This document shows positions 9,332 through 19,469 of a stretch of 64,000 nucleotides of DNA, in pieces. A model generated the notes under the pieces. The model did not search any database, was not told the DNA's origin, and was given only the letters and a program-made list of their open reading frames with translations. How positions within the stretch are numbered: position 1 is the stretch's first letter; the number at the start of each line of letters is the position of its first letter. A program made the position numbers and the translations under genes. Source of the DNA: Luteibacter sp. SG786 (GTDB lineage Bacteria; Pseudomonadota; Gammaproteobacteria; Xanthomonadales; Rhodanobacteraceae); the NCBI RefSeq assembly GCF_011759605.1, contig NZ_JAAOYX010000003.1, positions 236,107-300,106 on the forward strand, given 5' to 3'.

Positions 9332-10104
9332 ACGCCGCGGGTCAGCGTCGCCTGACGCCCGTGCTCGCGGCCGTCGCCGCTGTGCTGGCCGCGCTCGTGG
9401 CTTCGCTTCTGCTGGGCGTGGGACAAGGCGTGCGCTGGGACGACCCCGGCAAGCCGGAACCGCTTCCTGCCGCCCGTCCCGTCGCCATGCCCACACCCAC
9501 GCCGCTGGCGCGCTTCGCGGAGGTCTGGCAGCGTCCGCTCTTCATGGCCGACCGCAAGCCTGCCGCCGTCGCGGACGCGGGCGACGACACGGGCAACATC
9601 GGCGACCTCGAGCTCACGGGCATCATCGTCACGCCAGGCCTCCACATGGCACTGCTCCGCGACCGGAGCAAGGACACCACCGTGCGCGTCAAGGAAGGCA
9701 CCGCGCTTGCCGACGGCCACTGGACGCTCGCCTCGCTCACGCCCCGCAGCGCCATCTTCGAAAGCGGTGGCGAGCGTCGCGAACTCACACTGAAGGTGGC
9801 GGCGCCCGATCCGCTGACCAACGGCACGCAGAGGCCCGGTGCCCCGCCGATGCCTGGCCAGCCCTCCGTTCCGCTGCGCCCGCAACCGGCCGGCAATGGC
9901 GTGCACGTGGAACGACAAGCGTCATCCGGCATCACCGGGCCCTCGCTGCCCAAGCCTGCGCCGGCGTCGACTTCGCGGGAGCCGCAGCCCCGGCAGGACG
10001 ACGACGCGCTTCAGCGAGCCCGCATCGAAGCCTTGAAACAGGCCGTGCAGCGGCGGCGCATGGAACAGCAACAGCGACAACAACAGGCCACGGATCTGAA
10101 GTAG
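9328..10104 (+). CDS. xpsN: T2SS protein XpsN (GspC-like periplasmic connector)
   Basis: The GTG start overlaps the gspM stop (GTGA), giving 258 residues, close to the length I recall for Xanthomonas XpsN. It has one N-terminal membrane helix (about 9-30), then a segment LARFAEVWQRPLFMADRKP and a beta-rich domain (ELTGIIVTPGLHMALL...LTLKV) that resembles the homology region of GspC. The C-terminal third is Pro/Gln/Arg rich and ends in a Gln/Arg helix. No separate gspC is present in the operon, consistent with XpsN taking the GspC role of linking the inner-membrane platform to the secretin. Confidence 0.85.
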   Translation: MNAAGQRRLTPVLAAVAAVLAALVASLLLGVGQGVRWDDPGKPEPLPAARPVAMPTPTPLARFAEVWQRPLFMADRKPAAVADAGDDTGNIGDLELTGIIVTPGLHMALLRDRSKDTTVRVKEGTALADGHWTLASLTPRSAIFESGGERRELTLKVAAPDPLTNGTQRPGAPPMPGQPSVPLRPQPAGNGVHVERQASSGITGPSLPKPAPASTSREPQPRQDDDALQRARIEALKQAVQRRRMEQQQRQQQATDLK

Positions 10105-10140
10105 CAGGGCACGCTCGCCCTCAGGGAAGGAGGAAACATC

Positions 10141-12342
10141 ATGAAACGCGGAAAAATCGGCATGGCCGTGCTCACGGCCATGCTGACGGTGGCTTGCACC
10201 CCGAAGAACCTGCGATCCGACGGCGACCTCGAACGGGAGGCCCTGGTGGGGCTCGACCGGCCCGTGCCTTCAGCACTTCCCATTCCGGGGCAAGACGCTG
10301 ACATCTCAGCCGCGGAAGCCGCCGCGACGGCTAACGCAAAGGGCGACATCCGTCGCGGTAGCGGCCGTTTCATCGCGCCGCATGCGGCCGAACACCCCAG
10401 GCAGGACGCGAAGGGCGCGGGCTCCGTCACGCTCAACTTCGAAAACCAGCCGATCGAAGCCGTGGTGAAGGCGATCCTCGGCGACCTGCTTGACGTGAAC
10501 TATTCCATCGCTCCTGGCGTGGAAGGTTCAATTTCCTTTTCCACCGCGAAGCCGGTCCGGCGGGAGGAAGCCCTGCCGATCCTGGAGACATTGCTCTCGT
10601 GGACAGGCAATGCGTTGGTGCGTGAGCAGGGCCGTTACAGCGTGCTGCCCACCACTCGCGCCGTTCCCGGGCGCATAGCGCCCACCCTGAAAGCCGCGAA
10701 GCCGGCGTCGGGCCTGCAGGCACGCCTGTATCCGCTTCGACACGTGGCCGCGCCGGCGATGGCCAAACTGCTGGAGCCTTTCGTCGTTCCCGGTTCGATA
10801 CTCCTGGCCGACCCCGCGCGCAACGTGCTCGTCGTGGCCGGCACGCGCGACGAACTGTCGAATTACCAGGAAACCATCGACACCTTCGACGTCGACTGGA
10901 TCTCGGGCATGTCGGTGGGCGTCTTCAGTCTCGAGCATGCCTCCGTCGACGAACTGCTGCCGGCCCTGGAGTCGGTGTTCGGGGAGAAGAGCGGCACGCC
11001 GATCGGAGGCCTGTTCCGCTTCATTCCCATCGCGAGGACGAACGCGCTCGTGGTCATCGCCACCCGGCCGGATCATATCGACCAGGTTGGCGACTGGGTG
11101 GCCCGCATCGATCGCGGTGGCGGCAACGAGCCGCGTCTTTTCGTGTACGAGGTACGTAACCTGCTTGCGTCGGACGTGGCGAAATACGTCGGCAACGTGT
11201 TCGGTGGTGCCGTATCGGGCGACACGTCGCCGCGCGTCGCCCCCGGCCTCGCGCCGGCCACGTTGGACGGCGAGCAAGGGTTCGGCACCGGCTCGGCGGA
11301 CACGCTCGGTAGCGACGCGCAGGCCGACGCCGGCGAGTCGTCGTCGTTCTTCCAGGGGCCGGCCCCGGCCGCTTCCTCCGGCAAGGGGGGCGACGCACGC
11401 TCGGGTGTCAGCATCACCGCCGTGGACTCGAACAATCAGCTGATCGTGCGCGCACGGCCGTCGCAGTGGGCCGAGATCCGCCAGGCGATCGAGCGCCTCG
11501 ACGCCGTGCCCCTCCAGGTGCAGATCGAGACACGCATCCTCGAGGTGTCGCTGCGCGACGAGTTCCGCTTCGGCGTCCAGTGGTACCTGGAGGGCCTTGC
11601 GGGCGGCAATGGCGGTGTGGGGCAACCCGGTAACAAGCAACAGTGGGCCCTGGGCGCCGCGCCCGCCATCGGCGGCAAGCCGGACACCTTCTTCTATTCG
11701 TTCGTCAATAGCGAATTGCAGGTGGCGATCCGCGCCATGGAGCGCGATACGAACACCAAGATCCTCTCCGCGCCGTCGCTCGTCGTCGTCAACAACCGCA
11801 AGGCCCGCATTCAGGTGGGCGACCAGATTCCGGTGACGCAGACTTACGTCAACACGGGGCAGGGCAACAACAATCAGGTCGGCCAGGTGGAATACAAGGA
11901 CACGGGCGTCATCCTCGACGTCCGTCCGCGCGTGAATCCGGGCGGCCTGGTCTACCTGGACGTTGCGCAGGAAGTGAGCCGCCCCGATCCGGCGCCGGCC
12001 GGACAGAACCGACCGATCGTCAAACGCAAGCTGACCACGCAAGTGGCCGTGCAAAGTGGGCAGACCGTGCTTCTGGGCGGCCTGATACGCGACCTTCGCA
12101 CGAAGGAGGAGAATGGCGTACCGGGACTCTCGCGCATTCCGTTCCTGGGCGCATTGTTCCGGGACCGTTCGAACGCACGCGTGCGCACGGAGTTGCTTGT
12201 GCTCATCACGCCACGCGTCATCACCAACGGCGAGGACGCCAAGCGTGTTTCGGACGACTACCGGCGTGCGTTCCGTTCGCTCAGGCCGTTCGAGAATTCG
12301 CCCGGCACGGCTTCGGAACCGGCGTCGGCCGTGGAAGGCTGA
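10141..12342 (+). CDS. gspD: T2SS outer-membrane secretin GspD (XpsD), lipoprotein
   Basis: Outer-membrane channel of the T2SS. The ATG follows AGGAAGGAGGAAACATC. The 733-residue protein has a lipoprotein signal with lipobox LTVAC (Cys19), as in Xanthomonas XpsD. N0/N1/N2/N3 periplasmic domains follow (about 95-470) with a Gly/Ser/Asp-rich disordered loop around 355-425, then the secretin core containing ILSAPSLVVVNNRKARIQVG and VQSGQTVLLGGLIRD near the C-terminus. It is the last gene of the operon, 36 bases after xpsN. A lipidated secretin may still need a pilotin; none is seen here. Confidence 0.97.
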   Translation: MKRGKIGMAVLTAMLTVACTPKNLRSDGDLEREALVGLDRPVPSALPIPGQDADISAAEAAATANAKGDIRRGSGRFIAPHAAEHPRQDAKGAGSVTLNFENQPIEAVVKAILGDLLDVNYSIAPGVEGSISFSTAKPVRREEALPILETLLSWTGNALVREQGRYSVLPTTRAVPGRIAPTLKAAKPASGLQARLYPLRHVAAPAMAKLLEPFVVPGSILLADPARNVLVVAGTRDELSNYQETIDTFDVDWISGMSVGVFSLEHASVDELLPALESVFGEKSGTPIGGLFRFIPIARTNALVVIATRPDHIDQVGDWVARIDRGGGNEPRLFVYEVRNLLASDVAKYVGNVFGGAVSGDTSPRVAPGLAPATLDGEQGFGTGSADTLGSDAQADAGESSSFFQGPAPAASSGKGGDARSGVSITAVDSNNQLIVRARPSQWAEIRQAIERLDAVPLQVQIETRILEVSLRDEFRFGVQWYLEGLAGGNGGVGQPGNKQQWALGAAPAIGGKPDTFFYSFVNSELQVAIRAMERDTNTKILSAPSLVVVNNRKARIQVGDQIPVTQTYVNTGQGNNNQVGQVEYKDTGVILDVRPRVNPGGLVYLDVAQEVSRPDPAPAGQNRPIVKRKLTTQVAVQSGQTVLLGGLIRDLRTKEENGVPGLSRIPFLGALFRDRSNARVRTELLVLITPRVITNGEDAKRVSDDYRRAFRSLRPFENSPGTASEPASAVEG

Positions 12343-12349
12343 TGACGCG

Positions 12350-12378
12350 GATGCTTCGAACACGTTGTTCGGAGCATC
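12350..12378 (+). terminator. Hairpin after gspD, possible end of the T2SS transcript
   Basis: A 12-bp stem (GATGCTTCGAAC / GTTCGGAGCATC, one G-T wobble) with a 5-base loop starts 8 bases after the gspD stop. There is no U tract, so it may act as a Rho-assisted terminator or an mRNA 3' barrier rather than a classical intrinsic terminator. Confidence 0.5.
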
Positions 12379-12398
12379 CTCAGGCCGGTCGGCTTGCG

Positions 12399-12404
12399 TA
12401 CCAT
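12399..12404 (+). promoter_or_regulatory. Candidate -10 box for hrpB
   Basis: TACCAT lies 8 bases before the hrpB ATG, in a region without a Shine-Dalgarno sequence. Transcription would begin at or next to the start codon, giving a leaderless or near-leaderless mRNA. No convincing -35 hexamer is visible. Confidence 0.35.
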
Positions 12405-12412
12405 AGCGGGGC

Positions 12413-14923
12413 ATGGATCCTGTCTTTCCCATTACCCCGCTGCTTCCGCAGATCGTCGCTTCCCTCGAGGCGCATCCGCGACTCGTGCTCGAGGCGCCGC
12501 CCGGCGCAGGCAAGACCACGCAGGTGCCGCTGGCCTTGTTGCGTGCGTCCTGGCTTGGCGACAAGCGCATCGTCATGCTCGAGCCGAGACGCATCGCCGC
12601 GCGCGCCGCGGCCGGGTTCATGGCCCGGCTTCTCGGCGAGGAAGTGGGTGAGACCGTCGGCTACCGTATCCGGTTCGAATCGCGCGTGGGTCCTCGCACG
12701 CGGATCGAAGTGGTCACCGAGGGCATCCTGGGCCGCATGATCCAGGACGATCCGGCGCTCGAAGGCGTGGGCGCGGTGCTCTTCGACGAGTTCCACGAGC
12801 GTCACCTGGCGGGGGACCTGGGCGCGGCGCTCGCGCTGGATGTGCAGGCCAGCCTGCGCCCGGATCTCCGTCTGCTGGTGATGTCGGCCACCCTCGACGG
12901 CGAGCGTGTCGCGCAATGGCTCGACGCGCCCCGGTTGGCCAGTCCCGGCCGCAGCTATCCGGTACGCGTGGAGTATCCGCCGGCACGCACGCAAGAGACG
13001 GTGGAGCAGCATCTGGTACGCACCGTGCTGCAGGCACTGCGGGACATCGACGGGGACGTGCTCGCGTTCCTGCCGGGCCGCCGCGAGCTCGAACGCGCGC
13101 GGAGCATGCTCGAGCGTGCCGAAGAGCAGGTGGAGGTGGTTCCGCTGCATGGCGAACTGTCGCTGGCGGAGCAGCAGTGGGCGCTGACCCCCGCCGAACC
13201 GGGCACGCGCCGCGTCATCCTCGCGACCAACGTGGCCGAATCCAGCGTCACCTTGCCGGGTATTCGCGCGGTCGTGGACACGGGGCTCGCGCGCGAACCG
13301 CGCTTCGACCCGTCGTCGGGCTTCGCACGCCTGGAAACCGTGAACATCTCGCAGGCTTCCGCGGACCAGCGTGCGGGCCGCGCGGGCCGTGTCGCCGAAG
13401 GTATCGCCTATCGCCTCTGGCCACAGAGCCGGCGTCTCGAAGCCTCGCGCAGTGCCGAAATCGAGCACACGGAACTGTCGGGGCTGGCGCTCGAGCTTGC
13501 GGGGTGGGGCAGCGACGACCTGCCGTGGCTGGACAAACCGCCCGCGGGTGCGATGGCTCAGGCGCGCGATCTCCTGCGCAGGCTGGGCGGCATCGACGAT
13601 GCGCTCGCCATCACGGCCCTTGGGCGCGACATGCTGGCCCTCGGCGCCACACCCCGCCTCGGCGCCGCGGCGTTGCGGGCACCGGCGACGCACCGGGCAC
13701 TCGTGGCAGACATCCTCGCCTTGGTCGAGGCACGGTCGCCATTGCGCGGCGAACAGGGGCGCACCGACGATTTCCGGCAACGGGTGGCCGCATTGCACGT
13801 GTGGCGCGATGGAGGCGCGCGCGCCGCGAGGAGCGGGTCGGCGGACGTCGGCGCGCTGGCGGCGATCGAGAAAGCCGCTTCCGGCTGGCGCCGTCGCCTC
13901 GGCGTGCGCACGGGTGCGAGCGGCGTGCCGCACAGCCACGCCGTAGGCGACCTGCTTGTCCACGCGTTTCCCGACCGGGTGGCGCGCCGCGACGACGCGC
14001 AATCCACACGCTACCAGCTCGCCAACGGACGCGGTGCGCGCCTGCACGAGGCGAGTGCGCTGCATGGCGAGCCGTGGCTCGTCGTCATCGATCTTCGCCT
14101 GGAGGCGCGTGACAGCCTGATCACCACCGCGGCGCCCTTCGATCCCGCCGTGCTGGAACGCGATCATGCGGAGCGTTTCGTGGTCGAGCGCGTGGTGCGC
14201 TGGGACGATCAGCGGCAGATCGCCGAGGGATTCGAGGAGCGCCGCTTCGACTCCCTCGTGATGTCGCGCCGGCCGGTGCCGTTGACTGACGAGGACACGG
14301 TGCCGGCGCTCCTCGCCGCGGTCCGCTCACGCGGGCTTCGCGCGCTGCCATGGAGCGAGCACGCCTTGCGTCTGCGTTCGCGTATTGGCGCCCTGCGCAC
14401 GTGGCGTCCCGAGCTGGGGCTTCCCGATGTGAGCGACGACGCGTTGCTGCGCGATCTGGAGGCATGGTTGTCGCCGCATCTGGCGGGCAAACGAAGGCTC
14501 GAAGCCTTGCAGGCCGCCGACCTGTCCCATGCCTTGTCGTCGATGCTCGACTACGAACAGCGGCGCGCCGTGGACGCGCATGCGCCGGAAGAACTGAAGG
14601 TACCCAGCGGCATGACGCGAAGGCTGGAATATGGCACGCGCGACGACGATGCCGGCGCGCCGCCGGTGCTGGCGGTGAAACTGCAGGAGCTGTTCGGCCT
14701 GGCCGATACGCCCCGCGTGGGCGACGGGCGGGTGCCGGTGATGCTGCACCTGCTGTCGCCGGCGGGCCGTCCCATCCAGGTCACCCAGGACCTGGCGGGC
14801 TTCTGGGACCGCACCTATCCAGAGGTGAAGAAGGAGCTGAAAGGGCGCTATCCGAAGCATCCCTGGCCCGACGATCCATGGACGGCCACGGCCACCCATC
14901 GCGCCAAACCGCGGGGCACGTGA
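12413..14923 (+). CDS. hrpB: ATP-dependent helicase HrpB (DEAH family)
   Basis: Large DExH-box helicase of the HrpB family, cytoplasmic; RNA substrates are presumed but poorly defined. The 836 residues match the family length. Walker A PPGAGKTT (29-36), the DEFH box (125-128), the SAT motif in VMSATLDG (about 156-163) and motif VI QRAGRAGRVAEG are present, followed by the HA2/HrpB C-terminal domain ending in YPEVKKELKGRYPKHPWPDD, the HrpB signature. No Shine-Dalgarno precedes the ATG. The name is unrelated to the type III secretion regulator HrpB. Confidence 0.96.
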   Translation: MDPVFPITPLLPQIVASLEAHPRLVLEAPPGAGKTTQVPLALLRASWLGDKRIVMLEPRRIAARAAAGFMARLLGEEVGETVGYRIRFESRVGPRTRIEVVTEGILGRMIQDDPALEGVGAVLFDEFHERHLAGDLGAALALDVQASLRPDLRLLVMSATLDGERVAQWLDAPRLASPGRSYPVRVEYPPARTQETVEQHLVRTVLQALRDIDGDVLAFLPGRRELERARSMLERAEEQVEVVPLHGELSLAEQQWALTPAEPGTRRVILATNVAESSVTLPGIRAVVDTGLAREPRFDPSSGFARLETVNISQASADQRAGRAGRVAEGIAYRLWPQSRRLEASRSAEIEHTELSGLALELAGWGSDDLPWLDKPPAGAMAQARDLLRRLGGIDDALAITALGRDMLALGATPRLGAAALRAPATHRALVADILALVEARSPLRGEQGRTDDFRQRVAALHVWRDGGARAARSGSADVGALAAIEKAASGWRRRLGVRTGASGVPHSHAVGDLLVHAFPDRVARRDDAQSTRYQLANGRGARLHEASALHGEPWLVVIDLRLEARDSLITTAAPFDPAVLERDHAERFVVERVVRWDDQRQIAEGFEERRFDSLVMSRRPVPLTDEDTVPALLAAVRSRGLRALPWSEHALRLRSRIGALRTWRPELGLPDVSDDALLRDLEAWLSPHLAGKRRLEALQAADLSHALSSMLDYEQRRAVDAHAPEELKVPSGMTRRLEYGTRDDDAGAPPVLAVKLQELFGLADTPRVGDGRVPVMLHLLSPAGRPIQVTQDLAGFWDRTYPEVKKELKGRYPKHPWPDDPWTATATHRAKPRGT

Positions 14924-14950
14924 ACCGCCGCGGGGATTCCGCTGCCCGCG

Positions 14951-16327
<1,377 letters not shown>

Positions 16328-16366
16328 GCCCAATGATGACACGTCCTGCGCCGGACCACTCCGCCC

Positions 16367-17437
16367 TCAACATTGCGGCGGCGGCGGTTCGCCGATATCC
16401 GGATTCTTGAGGTAGGACTGCCGGGCATCGGGCGCCTCCGATACCGGAGGCAAGCGCGGCGGCATCAGCCTGAACGAGCGCTGCCGCCATAACATTCCCC
16501 GGAACGACCGGTCCATGCTGGTCGGAGACAGGGCCTGTCGTATCTGGGCTTTCCTTGCCGCTGTGAGCACGTCGTTCGCGACCAGCGGCTTGCCCGACGA
16601 CGCGTCTACCAGCACGCCCGCGCGAAGTCGGGCGCTTCCGGCGGCAACCGCGGCTTCCTCTTCGGCGACGGGAAGGCTGCTGTAGAACTGGCTCAAACGA
16701 ATATCGAGGCCGTGAGCCGCGGAGAGGCTACGCATGCCCAACCTGCACGACGAGCAGGCCATGCTGCTGACAAATCCCTGGAGGCTGCCGCCAGCCGGAA
16801 TCGTACCGCTGACGATGTCCTGTTCGATGGTCTGAAGGATCTTCATTTCCGCATCGAGGGCGCCCTGTTCGCCGGGAACGGAGAAGGGCGTCAGCACCGA
16901 ATCGTCGAGAAGGAGGACACGCGCCCGGACATCCACGGCGTCGAAGCCGGCGAAATAAACTTCATCTTCCGCGTCGCGGAGCACAGCCTCCTCGGCGCCG
17001 GTATCCGCTGCTGTCGCCAGCCTGGCGTCCCATTCGTCGATGTCGGACAGAGGCGAGGTGGGCGTGCTCCCCGGTGTCGGTCCTTCGAACAGCGATTTGG
17101 CAAGGACACTGAGCGGGTCGCCGCTCATGGCATGGTAGACGCGGACCGCACTTATGCCATTGCGTATGTACCGATATTCGAACCGGGCCAGCTTCGCGTC
17201 GCTCAAGGACGTTTCGAGCAACTCCCACCGTATGGCCCGATGTTCGCCACGGTACTTTTCGAAGAGCAGCTTTTGCATGGCGTCGACGTAACGCTGGCTG
17301 GTGGCTTCAAGCAAGGCCGCTGCATTGCCCTCGTCGAGGCCGATGGTGTCGAAGACCACCGCCCCCGCCTTCGCCGGCTGGCACACCGTGGCAAACAGGT
17401 AGAACGGGACGGACCTGAAGAATCGATGCATGTTCAT
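16367..17437 (-). CDS. Exported protein B3 with deaminase-like DAE...CxSC signature
   Basis: 356 residues, the longest of three B paralogues (see 18549 and 20639). A Sec signal peptide is likely (hydrophobic 8-18, cleavage near AKA|GA at 24). ARFEYRY (84-90) and RVYHAMSG (99-106) are followed by DAE (195-197) and CSSC (228-231), the same 33-residue spacing as in the other B proteins. DAE plus CxxC recalls the zinc-binding motifs of the cytidine-deaminase-like fold, with Asp where His or Cys is usual. A Pro-rich C-terminal extension ending PPPPQC is unique to this copy. The ATG overlaps the A3 stop. Function is unknown; a deaminase fold is inference. Confidence 0.75.
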   Translation of the reverse strand: MNMHRFFRSVPFYLFATVCQPAKAGAVVFDTIGLDEGNAAALLEATSQRYVDAMQKLLFEKYRGEHRAIRWELLETSLSDAKLARFEYRYIRNGISAVRVYHAMSGDPLSVLAKSLFEGPTPGSTPTSPLSDIDEWDARLATAADTGAEEAVLRDAEDEVYFAGFDAVDVRARVLLLDDSVLTPFSVPGEQGALDAEMKILQTIEQDIVSGTIPAGGSLQGFVSSMACSSCRLGMRSLSAAHGLDIRLSQFYSSLPVAEEEAAVAAGSARLRAGVLVDASSGKPLVANDVLTAARKAQIRQALSPTSMDRSFRGMLWRQRSFRLMPPRLPPVSEAPDARQSYLKNPDIGEPPPPQC

Positions 17438-18561
17438 TCCGGAGCGAGGCAGGTAACAAGGTCGGCTCGATCGGCGGCCGCCGCGGCATCCTCGGCCTCG
17501 ATGGATTCGGCAGCCACCAGTTCATCGGCCACCACGGCTTCCACGAATTCCAATACGGGTGCCATCTCCAGCAGTGGAAGGGCCAGCAGGGCGATAGCGG
17601 AAAACAAGGAGTCGTGTGCCGGTGGGCGACGCGGCCGGGGCCTCGCCTGGAAACGAACTTCTTCCACATACCATCGATGCACGGCGCGATCCGTGGCGCC
17701 TGCGAAGCAAAGGTCACGTCGGTCCCCTTCCACACCCGTACCGGCGGTGCCCGTCACAGGAGACCCGTCGGCGTGACAGGGTGGGCCTATGAGATATCCC
17801 CGGGCGTCGCGGTAGGCAGCCGCGATCCGCGCAATGCGATAGGCCACGGGCAGTTCCCGCAGGCCCGTGGAGGCACGGCTGCCCGGCCGCCAGTGCAGCA
17901 TGCGGTGCTGCACGAGGGCGGACAGGTAACGAAGATCGTGCGGTGAAACCTCCTCGTCGTGGCGCGCGGCCATGACGCGCTCGAAAACGTCGGCGTGAAC
18001 GCCCAGGGCCGCGCGTCTTTCCGGAACGATATCCTGCATCTGGCGACGGAGAATCTGCAGGGCCACCGCGTAGTAGGCCGCCTTGGTGGAATGGGCGTAC
18101 CCGGTGACATCGAGCATGTGCCAGAAGATGTCGGGGTCCACATCGGCCTTCCTCGCACCGGCGGCGATGAACGGGTCCTTGAAATACCTGATGGTGCCGG
18201 CTGCCAAGTCGCCCTCGGGGCGCGCCTTGGTCACGCCCAGGTCCCAGTACAAGACCTCCAGCGCATCGCGATCCGATGCCACGCGGTCGCCGAGTGCGTC
18301 GAGCGTGGCCTGCCAGTGGGGTTCGTTGGCGAAGGCCGGCGAACGGTTCGTATCGCTATACGGCGAAGCAGGGTCCACCAGGATGTCGCGCATGAGCGCA
18401 GCGGTGCCATAGCCCTCGGGCCACTGCGGTCCCACCCGTGCGATGCGCTCGCGTTGCATGATCGAAACCACGTCGATACCGGTGATGCGCGTGGCGTAGC
18501 ACGAGGCTGGCATCGCCAGCACGAGTGCGGCCATGCAGGCACCCTTGCTCACGGTACGCAT
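17434..18561 (-). CDS. Exported protein A3, conserved partner of the B proteins
   Basis: 375 residues, paralogue of the proteins at 19469 and 21478. An N-terminal signal peptide is likely (hydrophobic 9-20). Shared blocks include DILVDPASPYSD (59-70), GVTKARP (109-115), VDPDIFW (141-147), YRIARIAAAYRDARGY and CFAGATDRAVHRWY. A hydrophobic segment (LFSAIALLALPLLEMAP) and an acidic helix precede the C-terminus, which ends LVTCLAPE. The start overlaps the B2 stop by 13 bases and the stop overlaps the B3 start by 4. I recognise no known domain; the mainly helical pattern and near-terminal Cys are all that can be said. Confidence 0.75.
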   Translation of the reverse strand: MRTVSKGACMAALVLAMPASCYATRITGIDVVSIMQRERIARVGPQWPEGYGTAALMRDILVDPASPYSDTNRSPAFANEPHWQATLDALGDRVASDRDALEVLYWDLGVTKARPEGDLAAGTIRYFKDPFIAAGARKADVDPDIFWHMLDVTGYAHSTKAAYYAVALQILRRQMQDIVPERRAALGVHADVFERVMAARHDEEVSPHDLRYLSALVQHRMLHWRPGSRASTGLRELPVAYRIARIAAAYRDARGYLIGPPCHADGSPVTGTAGTGVEGDRRDLCFAGATDRAVHRWYVEEVRFQARPRPRRPPAHDSLFSAIALLALPLLEMAPVLEFVEAVVADELVAAESIEAEDAAAAADRADLVTCLAPE

Positions 18562-19469
18562 GCGGATTTGGCAGCTTTCAGTCGTCCGGACTGGAAGCCT
18601 TCCGCTTCCTCGAGCAGGCCAAGTGCCTCACTCTCCCCTCTGGGATTCGCGGCTCGCACCTTTCCTGTGACAAGCGTTCCGTTGATCGTCGTTCTGCGGC
18701 CGGTGAAGAATTCGGAGTAAGCCTTTTGGCTCGGGCTCCAACGGGCTGCCGGAACGTCCTTCGTGCTCGTCAGGTGATGCACCACGGTGTTCCGCAGCTT
18801 GTACGTATCGGCGAATTGGGTGATGGCCTGGGTGCAGGAGGCGCACGGGGGCTGGCTGACGAAGATTTCCAATTCGCCGCCGGGCGGAATGATCGCCTTG
18901 TTCAGGTCTGCCTCCAGTTCGCGCAAAGCCTTGAATTCCGCATCACGGCCATGTCGCCCCGAAGGACGAAACCGGCTGCCGGCCTGCGGCCGAGCGGAAA
19001 CGCGAACCTCGTTGGCGCCAAGGCGTGGATAGAAGCGCTGTTCCGCCACATCCTCCTCGATATCCACGGCCCAGCTTCCTTCCGAACCGCTTGTGGAATC
19101 GCTTCCGGTCGGGCTGCCGGAGTCGGCGATCCAGCGCAGCGTACCCTCGATCGATCGACCGCTGCGCGAGTGATAAACGCGCGGTGCGCGGGCGCCGTTA
19201 TACCTGTATTCCACTCGCGCGACCGTCGACCTCAACGAATGGTCGCGCAACTTTCTCATCAGGTTTTCGTCGTTCACGAACGGGGCGTGTTTCGACTGCT
19301 GCAAGGCGTTCTGGAACGCGTAGAGGTGGAAGCGGGCTTCCTCTTCGAGGATGCCCTTGGTGTTGGCGGCGCCAGGAAGGAACTCGATTCCGCCGGCAGC
19401 GGCATAAGTGCATGCCAGCAGGAGGAAGGCGGCCAACGCCGCGCGCAGGGTGTGGAGATGGCGGTTCAT
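18549..19469 (-). CDS. Exported protein B2 with deaminase-like DAE...PCASC signature
   Basis: 306 residues. The N-terminus (MNRHLHTLRAALAAFLLLAC) contains a possible lipobox LLAC at Cys20; alternatively the signal is cut after YAAA. ARVEYRY (84-90) and RVYHSRSG (97-104) match the other B proteins. DAE (176-178) and PCASC (208-212) give the clearest deaminase-like pair of the three, with GGELEIFVSQ forming the expected strand before PCxxC. A Ser/Gly-rich stretch (118-132) lies between the two halves. It starts within the A2 stop (TAATG). In deaminase-fold toxins the CxxC and first-motif residues bind zinc; here the Asp would be the unusual third ligand. Confidence 0.77.
   Translation of the reverse strand: MNRHLHTLRAALAAFLLLACTYAAAGGIEFLPGAANTKGILEEEARFHLYAFQNALQQSKHAPFVNDENLMRKLRDHSLRSTVARVEYRYNGARAPRVYHSRSGRSIEGTLRWIADSGSPTGSDSTSGSEGSWAVDIEEDVAEQRFYPRLGANEVRVSARPQAGSRFRPSGRHGRDAEFKALRELEADLNKAIIPPGGELEIFVSQPPCASCTQAITQFADTYKLRNTVVHHLTSTKDVPAARWSPSQKAYSEFFTGRRTTINGTLVTGKVRAANPRGESEALGLLEEAEGFQSGRLKAAKSACVP

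Noticed and set aside
9328-10104. Missing gspC in the T2SS operon as a defect
   Set aside because: XpsN shows a GspC-like region and Xanthomonas-type operons normally lack a separate gspC.
10528-12621. 697-codon open frame antisense to gspD
   Set aside because: Shadow of the secretin gene; composition typical of antisense GC-rich frames.
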